Assembly (NCBI GenBank): GCA_964388955.1
Contig: CAYMCO010000024.1
Location: forward strand, 17,554 to 81,553
Source of the DNA: CAYMCO01 sp964388955
GTDB taxonomy: Bacteria > Chloroflexota > Anaerolineae > Anaerolineales > E44-bin32
Reading direction: 5' to 3'
DNA length: 64,000 nt
Under the pieces are notes generated by a model, which was not told where the DNA came from, did not search any database, and saw only the letters and a program-made list of their open reading frames with translations. Position 1 is the stretch's first letter, and each line of letters begins with the position of its first letter. The translations under genes and the position numbers were made by a program. This document shows positions 61,174 to 64,000 of the stretch, piece after piece.

Positions 61174-61980
61174 CTAGGCGCGCCGGCCTGCTGCGGGCTT
61201 GGCGTAGCCCATCGTTCGAGAGATCTCCTCGCCCGCGTCGACCACCTGCTGCGCCACTTCTTTCCTGATCCGCTGCCGGGTGAGACGATTGGAAGGGCCC
61301 GCAGTGCTCACGGCGGCCACGACATCGCCGCTGTGAATCCGGACTGCTGTGGCGACCGCGTGCAGGCCGATTTCCAGTTCCTCCAGGCCCGTGGCATAGC
61401 CCCTTTGGCGGACGCGTTCCAGCTCCTGCAAGAGCGCATCGTGGTTTGTGATTGTGTGCTCTGTGAAGCGATCGAGTGGATGGGCGAGCAGATTCTCCAA
61501 CTCATGCACTGGGGCATAGGCCAAGAGGACTTTCCCCGTCGCGGAGGCGTGCACCGGAGTGCGGCGGCCGATCCATCCGAAGTTGAGCACGCGCCGGCCC
61601 AATGGGGCTGTGTGCTCGATATTCACGACCTCATCCCCTTCGCGCACCGCCAGATTGGAGGTCTCCTGAGTCAATTGCGCTAATTCATCCAAGTATGGCC
61701 GCGCGGAGCGGCGCAGGTCCCCGTGCAATGTGACCAGACCGGCGAGCTCCAGAATACCGACTCCCAGGCGGTATCTCCCCGTCTCCGGATTGCGCATCAC
61801 AAGGCGCTCGTTCTCGAGGGTCGATAAAAGCCGCGAAACTGTGCTCTTGTGCACGTCAAGCTTGCGGCTGAGGTCTATCACCCCCCATTCCGGCCGGTCG
61901 ATGGTGAAGCAGCGAAGCAAACGCGTCGCGCGTCTGACGGATTCAACCCCAGACCTCTGGGCTGTTTCATGCTCCTCCAT
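61174..61980 (-). CDS. IclR-family transcriptional regulator 4
   Basis: About 268 aa with a winged helix (GVIDLSRKLDVHKSTVSRLL) and the IclR effector domain (VHASATGKVLLAYAP, GLHAVATAVRIHSGDVVAAV). It is not closely similar to IclR1-3. I prefer the ATG at 61980 (MEEHETAQ) over 62004 because the latter lies inside the first operator repeat; both are in frame. It heads the minus-strand cluster and probably represses or activates its own operon through the repeats at 61995-62033. Confidence 0.87.
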   Translation of the reverse strand: MEEHETAQRSGVESVRRATRLLRCFTIDRPEWGVIDLSRKLDVHKSTVSRLLSTLENERLVMRNPETGRYRLGVGILELAGLVTLHGDLRRSARPYLDELAQLTQETSNLAVREGDEVVNIEHTAPLGRRVLNFGWIGRRTPVHASATGKVLLAYAPVHELENLLAHPLDRFTEHTITNHDALLQELERVRQRGYATGLEELEIGLHAVATAVRIHSGDVVAAVSTAGPSNRLTRQRIRKEVAQQVVDAGEEISRTMGYAKPAAGRRA

Positions 61981-61994
61981 ATACCCCCGGGCTC

Positions 61995-62033
61995 TGTTGC
62001 GCATGACGCATCATTGTTGCGCAATTCGCAACA
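61995..62033. promoter_or_regulatory. Two tandem 7-5-7 inverted repeats (IclR4 operators)
   Basis: Site A (61995-62013) is TGTTGCG-CATGA-CGCATCA, with one mismatched pair. Site B (62015-62033) is TGTTGCG-CAATT-CGCAACA, perfect. Their centres are 20 bp apart, about two helical turns, so dimers would bind on one face. Site B begins 2 bp from the promoter -10 hexamer and covers the expected transcription start, a layout that fits autorepression by the IclR protein encoded next. Confidence 0.7.
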
Positions 62034-62459
62034 GGATAATAGCAAAGGGGGCGAAAGAATGTCAAACGCCTGAAACGGGCAGGTGCATCCGGGAAATTCC
62101 CGCGGGCGAATTGGTTTCTTGGCCTGGGAGCGCGCTCTGCCAGGGGCAAGAGGGGCGAGTCCCGCAAGGTCCTGCCCTGCAGGAACCGGGTGTGGGGAGG
62201 GGGGCGGCATGGGGATCGGACACTGGCCTGGCGCTCAGTCTTGGCCTGAGGCAAAGCCCGAAGGATTCGGGGTTGCGGATTCGCACCTGCTAGTGCACAC
62301 TAGACACCCGGTAAGGTGCGACTGCTGGTTGGCATCCGGGCACCGGTGGGAATCCCGCGGGCGATGGACCGCCTCACGGCCGCGGGAAGGGCGCCGCTGC
62401 GCAAGCCGGCAGTTCGCAAGTACATCCGCATCACAGAGACCATCAGAAGGAGGATGAGC
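62034..62459. other. Divergent regulatory region between IclR4 and the DDAH-like gene
   Basis: Contains the minus-strand promoter at 62036-62065. Towards the DDAH-like gene there are CCCGCGG/CCGCGGG inverted repeats (about 62352-62386) that could fold in the leader RNA. No protein gene seen. Confidence 0.5.
62036..62065 (-). promoter_or_regulatory. Sigma70-type promoter of the IclR4 operon
   Basis: On the minus strand TTGACA (62065-62060) and TATTAT (62041-62036) are separated by 18 nt, nearly consensus. The tandem inverted repeats follow immediately. It would drive the regulator and probably the transporter genes, and possibly the dehydrogenase and MttB genes. Confidence 0.7.
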
Positions 62460-63473
62460 ATGGCGGAAAGGGATGTGCTGTCGGCAGAGGAACGGTATAT
62501 GAGGCTGCATATGCGGAATCCAGGCGTAGGGGAGCCTGCGTTTGAGACCCCCGATCTGCTCGAGCAGGTCTGGGGAGCGCCTTGGGGCGTGGATACTGAT
62601 GTCGGTCGGCTGCACAAGGTGCTGGTCCATCGGCCCGGAAAGGAGTTCCAGGTCATGAGCCGCGGGGGGAGATTCGATGAGGAGATCCAGGCCTGGATCG
62701 GGCCGGATAACATGTGGTATTGGAACGGAAAGCAGAGACCGGACCTCACCAAGGCGCAGGCACAGCATGATGCGCTGACGGACGCGCTGGCGGCGGAGGG
62801 GGTGGAGGTGATCCCTCTGGAAGGGGCACCGCCACACCTCACGCGCGCCGTTTTCACTCGAGATACGGCCATTCTCCTGCCTGGTGGGGCGGTGGTTTGC
62901 CGCTTTGGGGTGGAATATCGGCGCGGTGAGGAACTGCCCGTCACGCGCACACTGGCCAAGCTCGGGGTGCCAATCCTGAGGACTATCCATGGCACAGGGC
63001 TGATGGAGGGGGGCAGCTTCCTGTGGCTGAATGCAGACACCGCGGCTGTGAGTTTGGGGCACCGGAGCAATCTGGCGGGTGTGGCACAGCTGACGGAGGT
63101 GTTGGATACGCTCGGAGTGGAATTGATCGTGGTGGACAATTTGGGGTATGGGTTGCATATCGATGGCAAGATGGTGATGGTCGATGTGAATAAGGCCGTC
63201 GGGCTGGTGCACCAGCTTCCGTGGTGGTTCTTGGAGCGCCTGAAGGAGATGGGGATCGAGATGATCTACGGCGATGCTGGGGAGGGCGCCTTCGGCATCA
63301 ACTGCCTGGCGGTCCGGCCTGGGGTCGTGATCATCTCCAGCCACGCCCGGCGCACGGCGGACCGCCTCCGGGACGCGGGGGTGGAGGTCATCTCGGTGGA
63401 ATATGATGAACTGCACAAGGGGGGCGGGGGCATCCATTGTTCCACGCTTCCGCTCTTGCGGGATTCAGTGTAG
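62460..63473 (+). CDS. Arginine deiminase/DDAH-like guanidino hydrolase
   Basis: About 337 aa of the guanidino-group modifying enzyme superfamily. Motifs visible: VFTRDTAIL (D135), LMEGGSFLWL (E183), GLHIDGKM (H233) and the C-terminal nucleophile GGGIHCSTLPL (C327), the arrangement of arginine deiminases and dimethylarginine dimethylaminohydrolases. It would hydrolyse a guanidino group to a ureido group, releasing ammonia or a methylamine; if the substrate is methylated arginine, dimethylamine would result. The ATG at 62460 lies 6 nt after AGAAGGAGG. It is transcribed divergently from the IclR4/betaine-transporter cluster. Confidence 0.87.
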   Translation: MAERDVLSAEERYMRLHMRNPGVGEPAFETPDLLEQVWGAPWGVDTDVGRLHKVLVHRPGKEFQVMSRGGRFDEEIQAWIGPDNMWYWNGKQRPDLTKAQAQHDALTDALAAEGVEVIPLEGAPPHLTRAVFTRDTAILLPGGAVVCRFGVEYRRGEELPVTRTLAKLGVPILRTIHGTGLMEGGSFLWLNADTAAVSLGHRSNLAGVAQLTEVLDTLGVELIVVDNLGYGLHIDGKMVMVDVNKAVGLVHQLPWWFLERLKEMGIEMIYGDAGEGAFGINCLAVRPGVVIISSHARRTADRLRDAGVEVISVEYDELHKGGGGIHCSTLPLLRDSV

Positions 63474-63492
63474 CCCAGTGGATTGGGCGAGC

Positions 63493-64000
63493 GGGGCTGT
63501 CCCAAAAGAACGTCGTGCCGATCAAAGGCCGTGAATGCCCGCGGGGAGCGGGACGAAAGAAGGAGAAGCTGGCGGTTTCTATGCCGCCAGTTTTGCCATC
63601 TTATGTGCCATGCAGAGTAATCCCCATTCGATCTCGACTTTTTCCAGCTCGCCCAGGAGAAATCTCCGGAATTTCCAGTTCTGTTGGATCCTTCCGAGTA
63701 CGCTTTCCAAATCCACTCCACGCCGGCGTCGCAGGGCAACCCCTTCCTCCGAAGTGAGATTGCTGCGGGCTCTGGCACTCGTCTGCTGCAGCTTGAAACT
63801 CACTGTGATGCGGCGCTTGCCCTTCGCCCGCGCACACTTTTTCTTCAGCGAACAGCCTCCGCAGCCCTCACATTCATAGCGTCGGCGCTCACTCCGGTAC
63901 CCATTGTCGGTTTCGCGCACCTTTGTTTCAACATATATCAAGCGCCTGTCTGCCGGACAGATGAATTCATCCTTCTGCGCCTCATAGCCAAACCGGCCGG
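63493..64000. mobile_element. IS1182-type insertion sequence, one end
   Basis: GGGGCTGTCCCAAAAGAACG at 63493 is typical of IS1182-family terminal inverted repeats and lies 19 bp after the DDAH-like stop codon. The transposase C-terminus is encoded inwards on the minus strand and the element runs off the window. Whether it interrupts something on the right cannot be seen. Confidence 0.75.
63579..64000 (-). CDS. IS1182-family transposase, C-terminal part
   Basis: The frame is open from the right window edge to the stop at 63579 (about 139 residues). It contains the zinc-ribbon-like CEGCGGCSLKKKCARAKGKR and the C-terminal SEEGVALRRRRGVDLESVLG, QNWKFRRFLLGELEKVEIEW typical of IS1182 DDE transposases (the glutamate in this last region being part of the catalytic set). 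Its N-terminus lies outside the window. Confidence 0.85.
   Translation of the reverse strand, partial: GRFGYEAQKDEFICPADRRLIYVETKVRETDNGYRSERRRYECEGCGGCSLKKKCARAKGKRRITVSFKLQQTSARARSNLTSEEGVALRRRRGVDLESVLGRIQQNWKFRRFLLGELEKVEIEWGLLCMAHKMAKLAA

Noticed and set aside
62316..62456. Possible cobalamin riboswitch before the DDAH-like gene (GGTGGGAATCCCGCGG resembles a B12-box fragment)
   Set aside because: The conserved GCCACTG and the full B12-box context are missing; the match is explained by a simple CCCGCGG/CCGCGGG inverted repeat. A covariance-model scan would settle it.

Overview
The window is a GC-rich metagenome-style scaffold; a 10-N gap inside G/C homopolymer runs near position 412 marks an assembly join. 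Gene content points to an uncultivated bacterium of the phylum Chloroflexota (Anaerolineae-like). The clues are two large nucleotide-cyclase/ATPase/TPR signalling proteins, a fused response regulator/thioredoxin-reductase-like flavoprotein beside a cyclic-nucleotide-binding histidine kinase, a lone Flp-type pilin, a DUF4173 membrane protein and an SHMT-GcvT fusion. This assignment is inferred from gene content only.

Layout. 0-5 kb (minus strand): Crp/Fnr regulator with a DUF2892 membrane protein, then a cyclase-ATPase-TPR protein. 5-17 kb (plus strand): a small membrane/GerW-like operon, a UBP zinc-finger protein, a second cyclase-ATPase-TPR protein, a receiver-flavoprotein, a VOC protein, a cNMP-binding histidine kinase with a C-terminal CoA-binding domain, and a DUF3307 membrane protein. 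17-42 kb (plus strand): a metabolic island organised by three paralogous IclR regulators. Its parts are IclR1/amidinotransferase 1/isochorismatase-like hydrolase; IclR2/65-aa protein/UroD-family protein; and IclR3/five-gene Dpp-type ABC transporter/amidinotransferases 2, 3 and 4/complete ECF transporter/tandem nitrilase-fold protein. An M1 peptidase lipoprotein and a 1042-aa SHMT-GcvT fusion follow (to 46 kb). 46-49.5 kb: Flp pilin, DUF4173 protein, methyltransferase and a 42-aa membrane protein. 49.8-51.8 kb (plus): aldehyde:ferredoxin oxidoreductase family enzyme with a MoaD/ThiS-like protein. 51.9-62 kb (minus): a run led by a fourth IclR regulator, encoding an OpuC-type glycine betaine/osmolyte ABC transporter, an iron-containing alcohol dehydrogenase and two non-pyrrolysine MttB-family methyltransferases. 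62.4-63.5 kb (plus): a divergent arginine deiminase/DDAH-like hydrolase. The right edge is cut by an IS1182-type insertion sequence.

How the genes may work together (inference). Five members of the guanidino-group modifying enzyme superfamily lie in one window: four glycine-amidinotransferase-like enzymes that keep the Asp/His/Cys triad, and one DDAH-like hydrolase. They sit with two transporters of unknown cargo, two possible C-N bond hydrolases (isochorismatase-like and nitrilase-like), a betaine-type importer, MttB-family methyltransferases and a serine/glycine/one-carbon fusion enzyme. The simplest reading is a regulated system that imports and interconverts guanidino compounds and methylated glycine derivatives (glycine betaine, sarcosine, creatine-like molecules), feeding C1 units and glycine to tetrahydrofolate metabolism. 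Substrates cannot be read from the sequence.

Regulatory sites. The best-supported site is upstream of the fourth IclR gene: a near-consensus promoter (TTGACA, 18 nt, TATTAT) followed directly by two tandem 7-5-7 inverted repeats. A 9-5-9 perfect inverted repeat lies upstream of IclR3.
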